DNA of 64,000 nt from an uncultured Alphaproteobacteria bacterium (GTDB taxonomy: Bacteria > Pseudomonadota > Alphaproteobacteria > HIMB59 > GCA-002718135): positions 62,001 to 126,000 of the forward strand of contig CACMQS010000004.1 in the NCBI GenBank assembly GCA_902615845.1, given 5' to 3'. The notes beneath the pieces were generated by a model that had not been told where the DNA came from, ran no database searches, and worked only from the letters and a program-made list of their open reading frames with translations. Shown one piece after another: positions 28,026 through 36,496 of this stretch (its first letter is position 1; every line of letters starts with the position of its first letter). The position numbers were made by a program, and so were the translations under genes.

Positions 28026-28343
28026 TTAAGAAATAGTTTCTGTTTTTGCTCCAGCTATTATAGATGGACCATCGATTACACCATGTTCTTTTGTTGTAAA
28101 ATTATCAAAAAATTCATTAGTTGATAAAAATTCAAATATTGGACCCTTTTTATACTTTTCAAGACTTTCTTCATCTTTAAAAATATAAACTCCTCCAAAT
28201 ACATTATCATTTTCATCACCAATGAAATATTTAGATATTAATCCCTCAACACCTCGAAAATCCATAGCATCGATATGTGCTTGGGCTTTGAAATCATCTA
28301 CACCCAAATTCTTAAGATTAAAATTAATAATTAAAATTTTCAT
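28026..28343 (-). CDS. YdhR-like dimeric alpha/beta-barrel protein
   Basis: The 105-residue protein looks like a YdhR-type monooxygenase-like barrel: VEGLISKYFIGDENDNVFGGVYIFKDEESLEKY resembles the GFIWK...GGIYLF.DE..A.AY pattern. Function unknown. The frame begins on the last base of the upstream gene's stop, so the two minus-strand genes are an operon. Confidence 0.6.
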   Translation of the reverse strand: MKILIINFNLKNLGVDDFKAQAHIDAMDFRGVEGLISKYFIGDENDNVFGGVYIFKDEESLEKYKKGPIFEFLSTNEFFDNFTTKEHGVIDGPSIIAGAKTETIS

Positions 28344-28969
28344 TATTTAAATCTTTCAGATCTTAACACTCTCGCATTAAAATTTTTAATTATTTTAATT
28401 TTTGAATGATAATCTGCAGAGCTTTTCATATAATCACTTTTACTCCACATATGATCCATACAGCTTCCTAGTTGTTCCATTGAATTGAACCTAGCTACAA
28501 ACATATAAGTGCCATTTGAGGCATAATCACCTCCATTCATCTGATGAATATCAATTCCACTGCAACCACCTTCTTTATAATATTTCCAATCCAATTCATG
28601 ACTGTCTTTAACTGCTTGTTGGTCATCACATTCAAAAATCCAATTGGCAAAAACAGTATTAGGTTGATCACCTTCAATATTACCAACTAAGGTATTCATG
28701 CTATATGTTTCAATACCTTCACTTTTACTTAAATTAGCAGCCATCATCTCATCCATTTTACTATCAGGTGCATTCCACATATCATCCATTTTGCCATAAG
28801 CTTGCATATTTTCAAAACCTACAGCAGTAATAAAAGAACCATTGTCACCACCAGTAGTAATAGAAGTAATAACCCAATCTGCACCAGCTTCTTTTTGAAA
28901 CTTTGCTATTTTATCAAAAGAATCATGTGCATTTTCAAAAGTTGTTCTATATTTCCAACCAACTATCAT
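28343..28969 (-). CDS. Small-barrel protein with two similar halves, unknown function
   Basis: The 208-residue protein is built of two ferredoxin-like halves (about residues 1-95 and 105-205) that each contain a FxNMxxxGxxMDxMW-type stretch (FENMQAYGKMDDMWNA and FNSMEQLGSCMDHMWS). This is an internal duplication of an alpha/beta-barrel domain. I do not know its function. A strong GGAGG Shine-Dalgarno precedes the ATG, so it is probably well expressed. It is co-transcribed with the YdhR-like gene. Confidence 0.6.
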   Translation of the reverse strand: MIVGWKYRTTFENAHDSFDKIAKFQKEAGADWVITSITTGGDNGSFITAVGFENMQAYGKMDDMWNAPDSKMDEMMAANLSKSEGIETYSMNTLVGNIEGDQPNTVFANWIFECDDQQAVKDSHELDWKYYKEGGCSGIDIHQMNGGDYASNGTYMFVARFNSMEQLGSCMDHMWSKSDYMKSSADYHSKIKIIKNFNARVLRSERFK

Positions 28970-29073
28970 ATTTACCTCCTTTATATTTCAGTTAATTTAA
29001 ATCTAATATGAAAATAATATTGGGTTATAAAAAATATTTAATTTTAATAGTTTTGCTAAAATTTTAAAAAAAT

Positions 29074-29142
29074 TAAGGATTCCTTATTAATTTATTATGA
29101 AAATAAAATATTTAAGATTAGAATGATTCTAAATAATTCTAA
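29074..29142. promoter_or_regulatory. Palindromic candidate operators in a divergent promoter region
   Basis: The 195-base gap between divergent genes at 28969 and 29165 holds TAAGGA-T-TCCTTA (29074-29086) and TTAGAAT-G-ATTCTAA (29118-29132), the latter followed by another ATTCTAA half-site (29136-29142). No regulator gene is adjacent. Function is inferred from symmetry and position only. Confidence 0.35.
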
Positions 29143-29164
29143 TTAATTATTTGAAGATATAAAA

Positions 29165-30016
29165 ATGGATATTGATAAAATTATTCTTGGTTATTGGAGC
29201 ACGAAAGGTTTAGGATCTGCTTCAAGGCAAATGATTATTTATGCTGGAATACCGTTGGTTGCTAAAATTTATAAAGTACTACCCAAAGAAGAAAATGGTG
29301 AAATAAATTATGAAGGTAGTTCTTGGCATGACAATGATAAAATTGAATTGAAGAAAAAAAATAGTTTAATAAATTTACCTTATTTACAGTTCTTTAAAGA
29401 TGACGAGGAATATGTAATTTCGCATTCAAATACATGTCTTACTTTCTTAGGAAAAGAATTTGGAATGTTTGGGCAAACAAGTAAAGAGCAAATAGAATGT
29501 GAACAATTGCTTCAAGAAAGTGTAGATTTGCGAAATATTGTAACAAAGTTTGCTTATACTTATTTTCAATCAGAAGATGACGAATTGCAAGCCGCAAAAG
29601 AAGTTTTTACTTCTGCATTTGAAAATTCTAACTCAGGAAAATTACAAAAATTTGAACATTGGTTGGCTACAAAAGATGATAATCTTGTAAAAACATTTCT
29701 TGTAGGTAACAATATTTCTGCTCCTGATTTCAATCTATTCGATACGTTAGATTTATATAAAAAATTTTTATTTCATTATAATTTTGTCAAAGATGCAAAA
29801 GATGAAAATATTTTTGAATTGGCAGGATTCCCACTTGTATCTGATTTTTTTAACAATTTTATACAGCTTCCTAAATTACAAAAATATTTAAATTCGGAAT
29901 TATACCAATTACCTTTTACCAATAAAGGAGCTAAGTTTGGATCAGGTAAGAGTGGTATTACCTGGGATCCAGTAATTGATAATGACACAACACCCAAAGA
30001 AATAATTATCGAATAA
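29165..30016 (+). CDS. Glutathione S-transferase-like protein (mu-class-like)
   Basis: The 283-residue protein has a GST layout: thioredoxin-like N-terminal part with GSASRQMIIYAGIPL, the NLPYLQFFKDDEEYVISHSNTCLTFLG glutathione-site region, and a helical C-terminal domain with FLVGNNISAPDFNLFDTLDLYKKF. Length is larger than usual GSTs (about 220). Substrate unknown. It lies 26 bases ahead of a kappa-GST-type isomerase on the same strand, suggesting one unit. Confidence 0.8.
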   Translation: MDIDKIILGYWSTKGLGSASRQMIIYAGIPLVAKIYKVLPKEENGEINYEGSSWHDNDKIELKKKNSLINLPYLQFFKDDEEYVISHSNTCLTFLGKEFGMFGQTSKEQIECEQLLQESVDLRNIVTKFAYTYFQSEDDELQAAKEVFTSAFENSNSGKLQKFEHWLATKDDNLVKTFLVGNNISAPDFNLFDTLDLYKKFLFHYNFVKDAKDENIFELAGFPLVSDFFNNFIQLPKLQKYLNSELYQLPFTNKGAKFGSGKSGITWDPVIDNDTTPKEIIIE

Positions 30017-30042
30017 AAAAAAATAGTTTAAAAGGATCCTTT

Positions 30043-30648
30043 ATGAAAGAAATAAATTTTTGGTTTTCTATTGGCAGTACATATACTTATTTAACAGTCA
30101 ATAGATTGCATGATGTAGCAAAAAAAGAAAATATCAAATTCAATTGGCACCCTTTCAGTGTTCGAAAAATTATGATGGATATGGATAATATTCCATTCAC
30201 TCCACCAGCTAAAAAGATAAAATCAGATTACATGTGGAGAGATATAGAAAGAAGAGCAAAATTTTACGGTTTTGAAGCTAAGGTTCCCGCTCCTTATCCT
30301 TTAAAAGAATTTGATTTAGCAAATCAAATTGCAATTCTTGGAATGAATGAGGGTTGGGGTGTTGACTATGTTTATAAAACATATCAAAGATGGTTTCAGC
30401 AAGGCAAAGAACCAGCTACTCAGCCAAATTTAAATGAAATTTTTCAGGAGCTTAATTTAGATGCTGATGAGACCTTAAAAAAAGCAAACGATCAGGAAAT
30501 AAAAGATAAATATTTAAGCAATACTGAATATGCTTATAAAAAAGGAGTTTTTGGAAGTCCTACATTTATATACGATGGTAAGGAAGTATTCTGGGGCGAT
30601 GATAGACTTGAAGATTGTATTAAATGGTTACGATTAAATGAAAAATAA
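30043..30648 (+). CDS. 2-hydroxychromene-2-carboxylate isomerase/DsbA-family (kappa-GST-like) protein
   Basis: The 201-residue thioredoxin-fold protein has the family start FWFSIGSTYTYLTVNRL, the mid-segment PFTPPAKKIKSDYMWRDIERRAKFYG and the end GVFGSPTFIYDGKEVFWGDDRLE. HCCA isomerases are glutathione-dependent enzymes of naphthalene breakdown, but close relatives act on other substrates, so the pathway is uncertain. The AAGGAT site upstream gives a reasonable ribosome-binding site. Confidence 0.85.
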   Translation: MKEINFWFSIGSTYTYLTVNRLHDVAKKENIKFNWHPFSVRKIMMDMDNIPFTPPAKKIKSDYMWRDIERRAKFYGFEAKVPAPYPLKEFDLANQIAILGMNEGWGVDYVYKTYQRWFQQGKEPATQPNLNEIFQELNLDADETLKKANDQEIKDKYLSNTEYAYKKGVFGSPTFIYDGKEVFWGDDRLEDCIKWLRLNEK

Positions 30649-30736
30649 TGATTTTTTAGTATTATAAATTAATACAAAAAGTTTTTACAGAATCTTTATC
30701 TTTAATATTTAGTTTTTAATATTTGAAGGAGGATAA

Positions 30737-31105
30737 ATGAATCTTAGTTTACTTTTCAAAATTCAAGGTGTTGTATTAATAGTTAATGGGTTGGGCTCAT
30801 TATTTTTGGGATCAATTTGGATTGCACTTGGTACTGGTTGGGAAGCTACGCCAGATTTAATTACATTTGGTCAGTTTACAGGAGTTGTGCTTTTTGTAGT
30901 TGGTATTTGGAGTTGGAGATTTCCTGATATTGCTGCAGAAAATCTTAAATCAATTGGAATGTTATTTGCTTTTGGTAGTCTTTTATTTACTGGGATTATC
31001 TTATTCCATATTGTAACAGGAGTCATTGCTGGTGCTACACCGTATGTAAATGTTGTTTTAACTGCTTTATTTACGTCAGCTTTTTACATTTATAGTAGAT
31101 CATAA
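30737..31105 (+). CDS. Hypothetical four-helix membrane protein
   Basis: The 122-residue protein has four hydrophobic helices and the short loops SIWIALGTGWEATPD and VTGVIAGATPY. I do not recognise a domain. The strong AGGAGG Shine-Dalgarno (30725-30730) seven bases ahead of the ATG suggests good expression. A compact terminator hairpin follows the stop. Confidence 0.65.
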   Translation: MNLSLLFKIQGVVLIVNGLGSLFLGSIWIALGTGWEATPDLITFGQFTGVVLFVVGIWSWRFPDIAAENLKSIGMLFAFGSLLFTGIILFHIVTGVIAGATPYVNVVLTALFTSAFYIYSRS

Positions 31106-31109
31106 TTAT

Positions 31110-31125
31110 GCGGGCATTTGCCCGC
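31110..31125 (+). terminator. Probable intrinsic terminator
   Basis: A GC-rich stem (GCGGGC with GCCCGC, loop ATTT) starts five bases after the hypothetical membrane gene stop and is followed by TAATTTAAATTTT. It stands out in the AT-rich background. Confidence 0.65.
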
Positions 31126-31170
31126 TAATTTAAATTTTCTTCATTCAAAAAATCAATTATAGAGTTAATT

Positions 31171-31287
31171 ATGAAATTTTTTGAATATATTTTTCCTAAA
31201 GGTCAATGGTCTCTACTTAGAGTAGCAATTTTGTTTATAATATTTATGATATTAGATTTTATAGTTGTTTATTATAAAATTATATAA
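31171..31287 (+). CDS. Small single-helix membrane peptide (38 residues)
   Basis: An ATG at 31171 starts MKFFEYIFPKGQWSLLRV, followed by a hydrophobic helix (AILFIIFMILDFIVVYY) and a TAA at 31285-31287. It lies in a gap between the terminator and the ABC-F gene. The basic N-terminus and single helix resemble small respiratory-complex or membrane-associated subunits, but I cannot name it. It could also be chance in AT-rich DNA. Confidence 0.4.
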   Translation: MKFFEYIFPKGQWSLLRVAILFIIFMILDFIVVYYKII

Positions 31288-31298
31288 GACTTTAATTC

Positions 31299-33113
31299 GT
31301 GGCAAGTGATTTATTATTTTCTCTCCGAGAAGTAGAAATTAAGTTTGGAAAAAAAGTAATTTTTCAAGATTTAAACCTAAATTTACACAAGGGTGATATG
31401 ATTGCACTCGTTGGTAAGAATGGTGTTGGAAAAACTACCTTAATGAAAACAATTTATGGTGATCAAGATTTAGATGCAGGTGAATTATGGAATTATCCTG
31501 GTCTTAAAGTTGGATACTTTAATCAAAAATTTGAAACACTAGATAAGAAAACCATTGAAGAGAATTTTTTAGACTTACTTCATGAACAAAATAAACATTT
31601 TGTTGATATATTTTGCAATAAACTCAATTTAGATAAACTTGCTAATGTTGAAGATCTTTCAGGAGGTCAAAAAAGAAAAGTTTATTTAATTAGATCTTTA
31701 TTAAAAGACTCCGATGTTTTGTTGTTAGACGAGCCAACTAATCATCTAGATTTACAATGTATTGAATGGCTAGAAAGTTATTTACGCAATTTAAATAAGA
31801 CAATTATATGTGTGAGTCATGATAGAACTTTTCTAAGTAATTTTACTAATAAAGTATTTTGGATAGATAGAGGAAAATTACGAGTAAGCCCAAGAGGATT
31901 TAAAGATTTTGATAAATGGTCAGAGGAGTTACTCGATCAAGAATATAGAGAATTAAGAAATAGAAAGCAATTTGTTAATATTGAACTTGAGTGGGCAAAT
32001 AAAGGAGTAAAGGCGCGAGTTAAGCGAAATGAAAAAAGATTAAAAAGAGCTAAAGAATTAAAAGCCCAATTAGAAAAGGATGAAGCTTCATACAGAAGTG
32101 CAATTAAATCTTTAAGACCTCAAGTTTCTAAAAAATCTAGCGATCAATCTAAGTTTATTGCTGAACTTCAAGAAGTTTTTGTGAAATATCCAAATCAAAG
32201 TGAATTTGTTTTTAAAAATTTATCCATTAAAATTTCAAAAAATGATCGTATTGGTCTTTTAGGAAATAATGGAAGTGGTAAATCAACTTTTCTTCGTACA
32301 ATTCTTAATGAAATAAAAATTTCTAAAGGTAAAATCAAGTTGAAAAAAAATTTAGAATTTTCTTATTTTGATCAAATGCGAAATGATCTTAATGGAAGAA
32401 AATCAATTAAAGATATTTTAGTCCCCTCCGGAGGTGATTATTTAAAAGTTCAAGGAAGAGACAGACATGTCTGTAGCTATGTGAAAGATTTTCAGTTTGA
32501 TCCTAAAAATGTTAACCATACGATACAAACATTATCAGGAGGAGAGCAAAACAGGTTACTTTTAGCAAAAGTATTAGCTAATCCGAAGACTGGACTTATT
32601 TTAGATGAGCCAACAAATGATCTAGATTTAGAAACATTAGATCTATTAACTGAAATGCTATCCAATTATAATGGAACACTACTAATAGTATCGCATGACC
32701 GAGATTTTTTAGATCAAACTGTAAATAAGATTTTACATTTTAAAGAGGATGGCAATGTATCATTGTTTTTTGGTGGATACAGTGATTTTTTGAAATCTGA
32801 AAATCAACAAGTAGCTAAAAATAAAGAAACTAAAAAATCACTTACAGAAAACAATAAAGTAAAGAATTCAAAATCTAAATTATCATATAAGTTTCAATAT
32901 GAATTAGAAAAACTTCCAAGCCAAATAAAAAATATTCAACAAGAATTAGAAGATATTAAAAATGAATTGAAGGATACAAATTTATATTTAGAAAATTTTG
33001 AGCGCTATCAAGAAATAACTTCAAAAATGGAAATTCTTAATAGTGATCTAAATACAAAAGAAAATCGATGGTATGAATTAATTAAAATGGAAGAAGATTT
33101 AGTTAGTAATTGA
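31299..33113 (+). CDS. ABC-F family ATPase (Uup-like)
   Basis: The 604-residue protein has two ABC domains on one chain with no membrane helices: first Walker A GKNGVGKTTLM (about 40) and signature LSGGQKRKVYL, second Walker A GNNGSGKSTF (about 325) and signature LSGGEQNRLLLA, with a charged inter-domain linker and a coiled-coil C-terminus (about 530-600) as in Uup. ABC-F proteins act on the ribosome or nucleic acids. Start is a GTG at 31299. Confidence 0.9.
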   Translation: MASDLLFSLREVEIKFGKKVIFQDLNLNLHKGDMIALVGKNGVGKTTLMKTIYGDQDLDAGELWNYPGLKVGYFNQKFETLDKKTIEENFLDLLHEQNKHFVDIFCNKLNLDKLANVEDLSGGQKRKVYLIRSLLKDSDVLLLDEPTNHLDLQCIEWLESYLRNLNKTIICVSHDRTFLSNFTNKVFWIDRGKLRVSPRGFKDFDKWSEELLDQEYRELRNRKQFVNIELEWANKGVKARVKRNEKRLKRAKELKAQLEKDEASYRSAIKSLRPQVSKKSSDQSKFIAELQEVFVKYPNQSEFVFKNLSIKISKNDRIGLLGNNGSGKSTFLRTILNEIKISKGKIKLKKNLEFSYFDQMRNDLNGRKSIKDILVPSGGDYLKVQGRDRHVCSYVKDFQFDPKNVNHTIQTLSGGEQNRLLLAKVLANPKTGLILDEPTNDLDLETLDLLTEMLSNYNGTLLIVSHDRDFLDQTVNKILHFKEDGNVSLFFGGYSDFLKSENQQVAKNKETKKSLTENNKVKNSKSKLSYKFQYELEKLPSQIKNIQQELEDIKNELKDTNLYLENFERYQEITSKMEILNSDLNTKENRWYELIKMEEDLVSN

Positions 33114-33120
33114 GTGACTA

Positions 33121-33909
33121 TTAATATGCGCTTGTATTATCAGATTTAGTATCCACATCTTTCAATTCTTTTAATAAACTTTCAGCATGAGATGACATAA
33201 TTCTGAAATCCGATAATAAACTTGTAAATTGAAATCCAATTTCAATCATTTCTTTCAAATATTGAACCGAGCCATTATGAATACCTGCAATCTTGCCTTT
33301 ATCTCTAGCTTTTTTTACAATCATTTTTATATTCGAAAAAACAGGATCTTCTCGCACGTCAAATTTAGGTGGTAAGCCATAAGAAGAACTCATATCTGCA
33401 GGTCCAATATAAATACCAGTTAATTGCGGAACGGAAAGAATAGCATCTAAATTATCAACTGCTTCTTTAGTTTCAATCATAGCTAAGCTTACGATATTTT
33501 CATTAGCGTGTTGATAGTAATCTGATCCATAAACCACTTGAGCTCTCATAGGACCAAAACTTCTCTGTCCAATTGGTGGATAATAACAATATGAAACAAA
33601 TTTTTCACAGTCTTCTTTTGTATTAATCATTGGTGCAATAATGCCAAGCACACCAAGATCTAACATTTTCATTATAATACCAGGTTCACTCCACGGAACA
33701 CGAGTCATTGGCACCGAATTACCATTACTCAATGCTTGCAGCATTCCAATCGCGCTTGAATAATCATTTTGACCATGTTGCAAATCTATAGTGACTGAGT
33801 CCCAACCCATTTTGCCAAAAGCTTCAGCAGTAAAGGAATTTGGTATTGATAACCAACCATTTATACAGGCTTTATTTTGCTTCCAAATATCAAATAATTT
33901 GTTTTTCAT
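33121..33909 (-). CDS. HpcH/HpaI-family aldolase
   Basis: The 262-residue enzyme has a TIM-barrel with the class II (metal-dependent) aldolase pattern: GWDSVTIDLQHGQNDY, then VPMTRVPWSEPGIIMKMLDLGVLGIIAPMI, CYYPPIGQRSFGP and the metal-binding MIETKEAVDNLDAI and YIGPADMSSSYG. Members cleave or make 2-keto-3-deoxy acids and related compounds such as 4-hydroxy-2-oxoheptanedioate. The substrate is unknown. It is followed by the ABC-F gene end, eight bases away, in convergent orientation. Confidence 0.88.
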   Translation of the reverse strand: MKNKLFDIWKQNKACINGWLSIPNSFTAEAFGKMGWDSVTIDLQHGQNDYSSAIGMLQALSNGNSVPMTRVPWSEPGIIMKMLDLGVLGIIAPMINTKEDCEKFVSYCYYPPIGQRSFGPMRAQVVYGSDYYQHANENIVSLAMIETKEAVDNLDAILSVPQLTGIYIGPADMSSSYGLPPKFDVREDPVFSNIKMIVKKARDKGKIAGIHNGSVQYLKEMIEIGFQFTSLLSDFRIMSSHAESLLKELKDVDTKSDNTSAY

Positions 33910-34000
33910 AATTATGATTAGAATTTAATAATAATTTATAATATACAATTACTATTTAATTACTATTTTAAAACATAATTTAATTTATAAAAACTATAAA

Positions 34001-34114
34001 ATGATAAAATTCATAATTTGGTCTTTAATAGCAATTTTTTTAATAGTTATTTTTTATTTTTCTTTTAACTATTTTTTAAGTTTAATTAGGGATCAAATGA
34101 TTTTTATGCTTTAG
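34001..34114 (+). CDS. Possible small membrane peptide (37 residues) in a 320-base gap
   Basis: The gap 33910-34229 contains this ATG-started frame: MIKFIIWSLIAIFLIVIFYFSFNYFL, then a short polar end and TAG. It consists almost entirely of one hydrophobic helix. The rest of the gap looks like promoter DNA for the sugar operon and shows no other gene. Chance in AT-rich sequence cannot be excluded. Confidence 0.3.
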   Translation: MIKFIIWSLIAIFLIVIFYFSFNYFLSLIRDQMIFML

Positions 34115-34229
34115 ATTAAAATTTTGTCGCAATCCCTAATTTTCCTCGTTTTTTTGGATCAAAATATTACATAAATAGATTTACAGGTTTTCTATTTGTA
34201 GTATAAATTTCATATAAATGGAGGAAATG

Positions 34230-35555
34230 ATGAATAAAATTTTAAATATTTTTTTAACTTTTATTCTTACAGCTTTTTTCGCAACTTCAACATTTGCTGC
34301 CACTAAAGTAGTTTGGTGGATGGAAAGTAGTGCAGATACTGACCCTACAGTTCAAGAAATGATGTGTGATGCTTTTAATGCTGAACAAGATGAAGTAGAA
34401 TTAGAATGTGTATTCAAAGAAGACATTAATGATACTATCAGACCAGCTCTTTTATCTGGAAGTGGACCGGACATGTTTGATACACCTGGTGCTTCTTACA
34501 TAAAAATTTACCAAGATGCAGGTCTTGTTAAATCTATGCAAGAGTATGCTGATCAATATGGTTGGCAAGATAAACTTCTAGGCTGGGCTTACAACTCAGG
34601 AGTATTTGATGGTGAATTATATTCAATTCCAAAAAACTATGAAACAATGATTTATTTTTATAATAAAACTTTGTTTGAAGAAAATGGATGGAGCACACCA
34701 AATACTTTAGAAGAAGTTGAATCTTTAGCTGCTAAAATAAAAGCTAAGGGAATGAATGTTTATGCGTATGGCTCAGCTGGATGGCAGCCAACTCACGAAC
34801 ATTTAGTAGGCAACTATTTCAACACTTATGCTGGACCAGAAAATGTCTATAAAGCATTAATTGGTGAAAAAAAGTGGACTGATCCAGAGTTTGTAGAAGC
34901 AATTGAACTTTTAAGAAAACACATGGTAGATGAAGGTTATTGGTCTGGTGATCTAGAGACATATTATTCTTTAGATTGGGATGATTTTAATAACGAGTTT
35001 GCTACTAGAGGTTCTGCAATGCTCATGATTGGAACTTGGGGTTTTAATGTAACGGCAACGAATTTTGGAGAATCTTCTGATGATTGGGATTGGAATCCTT
35101 TACCAATTCTGAATTCTCAGGCAGGAAGTGCTCCTAATTACCAACTTGCAACAGGTGGAACAATGTCCATCAACGCGTCGTCTAAAAATGCAGATGGAGC
35201 AGCAAAAGTAATTGATTGGATTCTTTCTGATAAAGCAAGAGCTCTTAAAGTTACTGGTAGTTTAGGATATGGCGCTTGGTTGTTACCACTAAAATACACT
35301 GATGCTGACTTTGATCCTAATATTGATCCAAGACAAAAAAGATTCTTAACTGAATTCGCAGAAGCTTCTGATTCTGGAAATTATGGATATACAACATGGA
35401 CGTTCTATCCGAATGATCCAGGTGTTCATATTTGGAAAGATATGGAAGTGGTTTGGGCTGGAGATATTACTCCACTTGAATTCATGGAAGAATCTCAAAG
35501 ACTTTGGGATCAAGCTCGTGCAGACGATGCATTAGTTCCAGTTGGAAAAAGATAA
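34230..35555 (+). CDS. Sugar ABC transporter substrate-binding protein (family 1, CUT1)
   Basis: The 441-residue binding protein has a signal peptide (MNKILNIFLTFILTAFFATSTFA) and mature part beginning TKVVWWMESSAD. Family 1 marks: SGSGPDMFDTPGASY, YSIPKNYETMIYFYNKTLFEENGW, and the late NASSKNADGAAKVIDWILSD. Start is chosen at ATG 34230 because GGAGG (34220-34224) is at proper spacing; ATG 34218 overlaps the Shine-Dalgarno. It captures the solute for the two permeases downstream and for the four glycohydrolase-like proteins. A hairpin follows the stop. Confidence 0.9.
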   Translation: MNKILNIFLTFILTAFFATSTFAATKVVWWMESSADTDPTVQEMMCDAFNAEQDEVELECVFKEDINDTIRPALLSGSGPDMFDTPGASYIKIYQDAGLVKSMQEYADQYGWQDKLLGWAYNSGVFDGELYSIPKNYETMIYFYNKTLFEENGWSTPNTLEEVESLAAKIKAKGMNVYAYGSAGWQPTHEHLVGNYFNTYAGPENVYKALIGEKKWTDPEFVEAIELLRKHMVDEGYWSGDLETYYSLDWDDFNNEFATRGSAMLMIGTWGFNVTATNFGESSDDWDWNPLPILNSQAGSAPNYQLATGGTMSINASSKNADGAAKVIDWILSDKARALKVTGSLGYGAWLLPLKYTDADFDPNIDPRQKRFLTEFAEASDSGNYGYTTWTFYPNDPGVHIWKDMEVVWAGDITPLEFMEESQRLWDQARADDALVPVGKR

Positions 35556-35571
35556 TTTATAAATTTAAATG

Positions 35572-35590
35572 AGGGGAAATTTTTTCCCCT
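35572..35590 (+). promoter_or_regulatory. Stem-loop between binding-protein and permease genes
   Basis: AGGGGAAA (35572-35579) pairs with TTTCCCCT (35583-35590) with a three-base loop. It follows the binding-protein stop by 16 bases and is not followed by a U-run. It resembles the hairpins after the two other sugar-binding-protein genes in this window, which would let the binding protein be made in excess over the permeases. Confidence 0.7.
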
Positions 35591-35609
35591 TATTAAAAAT
35601 AAAGAAATT

Positions 35610-36488
35610 ATGCCAAAATTTTTAACAAGTATAAATGCAATTTCCTGGTACTTTTTATTTCCAGTTATATTTATTCATTTCTTTGTGGTAGCATTCCCAT
35701 CGATACTAAGTTTATTGTTATGTTTAACTGACTGGAATGGTTTTGGTAGAATAAATTACGTTGGATTAGAAAACTTTCAAGAATTATTTAGAGACCGTGT
35801 TTTCAAGAAAGCAGTTAAACACAACATAATTTGGACAGTAATGTTCTTAACAATACCAGTAATCGTAGCACTTATTATAGCATATCTTTTAACTGGAATA
35901 AAAAGAGGACAACTTTTTTATAGACTAGTGTATTTTTTTCCATACATTCTAGCCAGTATCGTTAACTGTTTGATTTGGAGATACATATTCCATCCACGAC
36001 ATGGTTTAGGTGGTTGGTTTGAGAATCAAGGTATTGATTTTCTTGCTAAGTCACCATTTGCAATGAAGGAGACTGCTTTATACGCTGTTGCCTGGGTAGA
36101 TATGTGGCATTTCTGGGGCTTCTTAGTTATTATTTATTTAACTGGTATGTATCAAGTTGATGACTCTCTTTATGAAGCAGCAGATATTGAAGGAGCAACA
36201 AAATTTCAAAAATTTAGATACATTACTTTACCAATGATACGTCCAATTTTTGTTTTATCCTTAATAATTATAATTATCTGGTCTGTCCCAACATTTGACT
36301 ATGTATACATTTTAACAATGGGTGGGCCGGCATATAGTTCTGAAGTTGTAGCAAATCATCTGTACTCGCAAGCTTTTCAACGAATGAATGTTGGTTATGC
36401 ATCTACTATAGGTGTTATGATGTTCTTCTATGTCGGTATTATAGTTGGTTTCTTTGCAATTTTAAGGCGGATGGGTTGGGAGGTATAA
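35610..36488 (+). CDS. Sugar ABC transporter permease (MalF/UgpA type)
   Basis: The 292-residue permease has six membrane helices and the EAA loop (YEAADIEGATKFQKFRYI, about 190-207). Size and layout are normal for the family (no insert, unlike the homologue at 3783). It forms half of the channel for the sugar importer that opens this operon. It is followed after eight bases by the partner permease. Confidence 0.92.
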   Translation: MPKFLTSINAISWYFLFPVIFIHFFVVAFPSILSLLLCLTDWNGFGRINYVGLENFQELFRDRVFKKAVKHNIIWTVMFLTIPVIVALIIAYLLTGIKRGQLFYRLVYFFPYILASIVNCLIWRYIFHPRHGLGGWFENQGIDFLAKSPFAMKETALYAVAWVDMWHFWGFLVIIYLTGMYQVDDSLYEAADIEGATKFQKFRYITLPMIRPIFVLSLIIIIIWSVPTFDYVYILTMGGPAYSSEVVANHLYSQAFQRMNVGYASTIGVMMFFYVGIIVGFFAILRRMGWEV

Positions 36489-36496
36489 AATTATAA

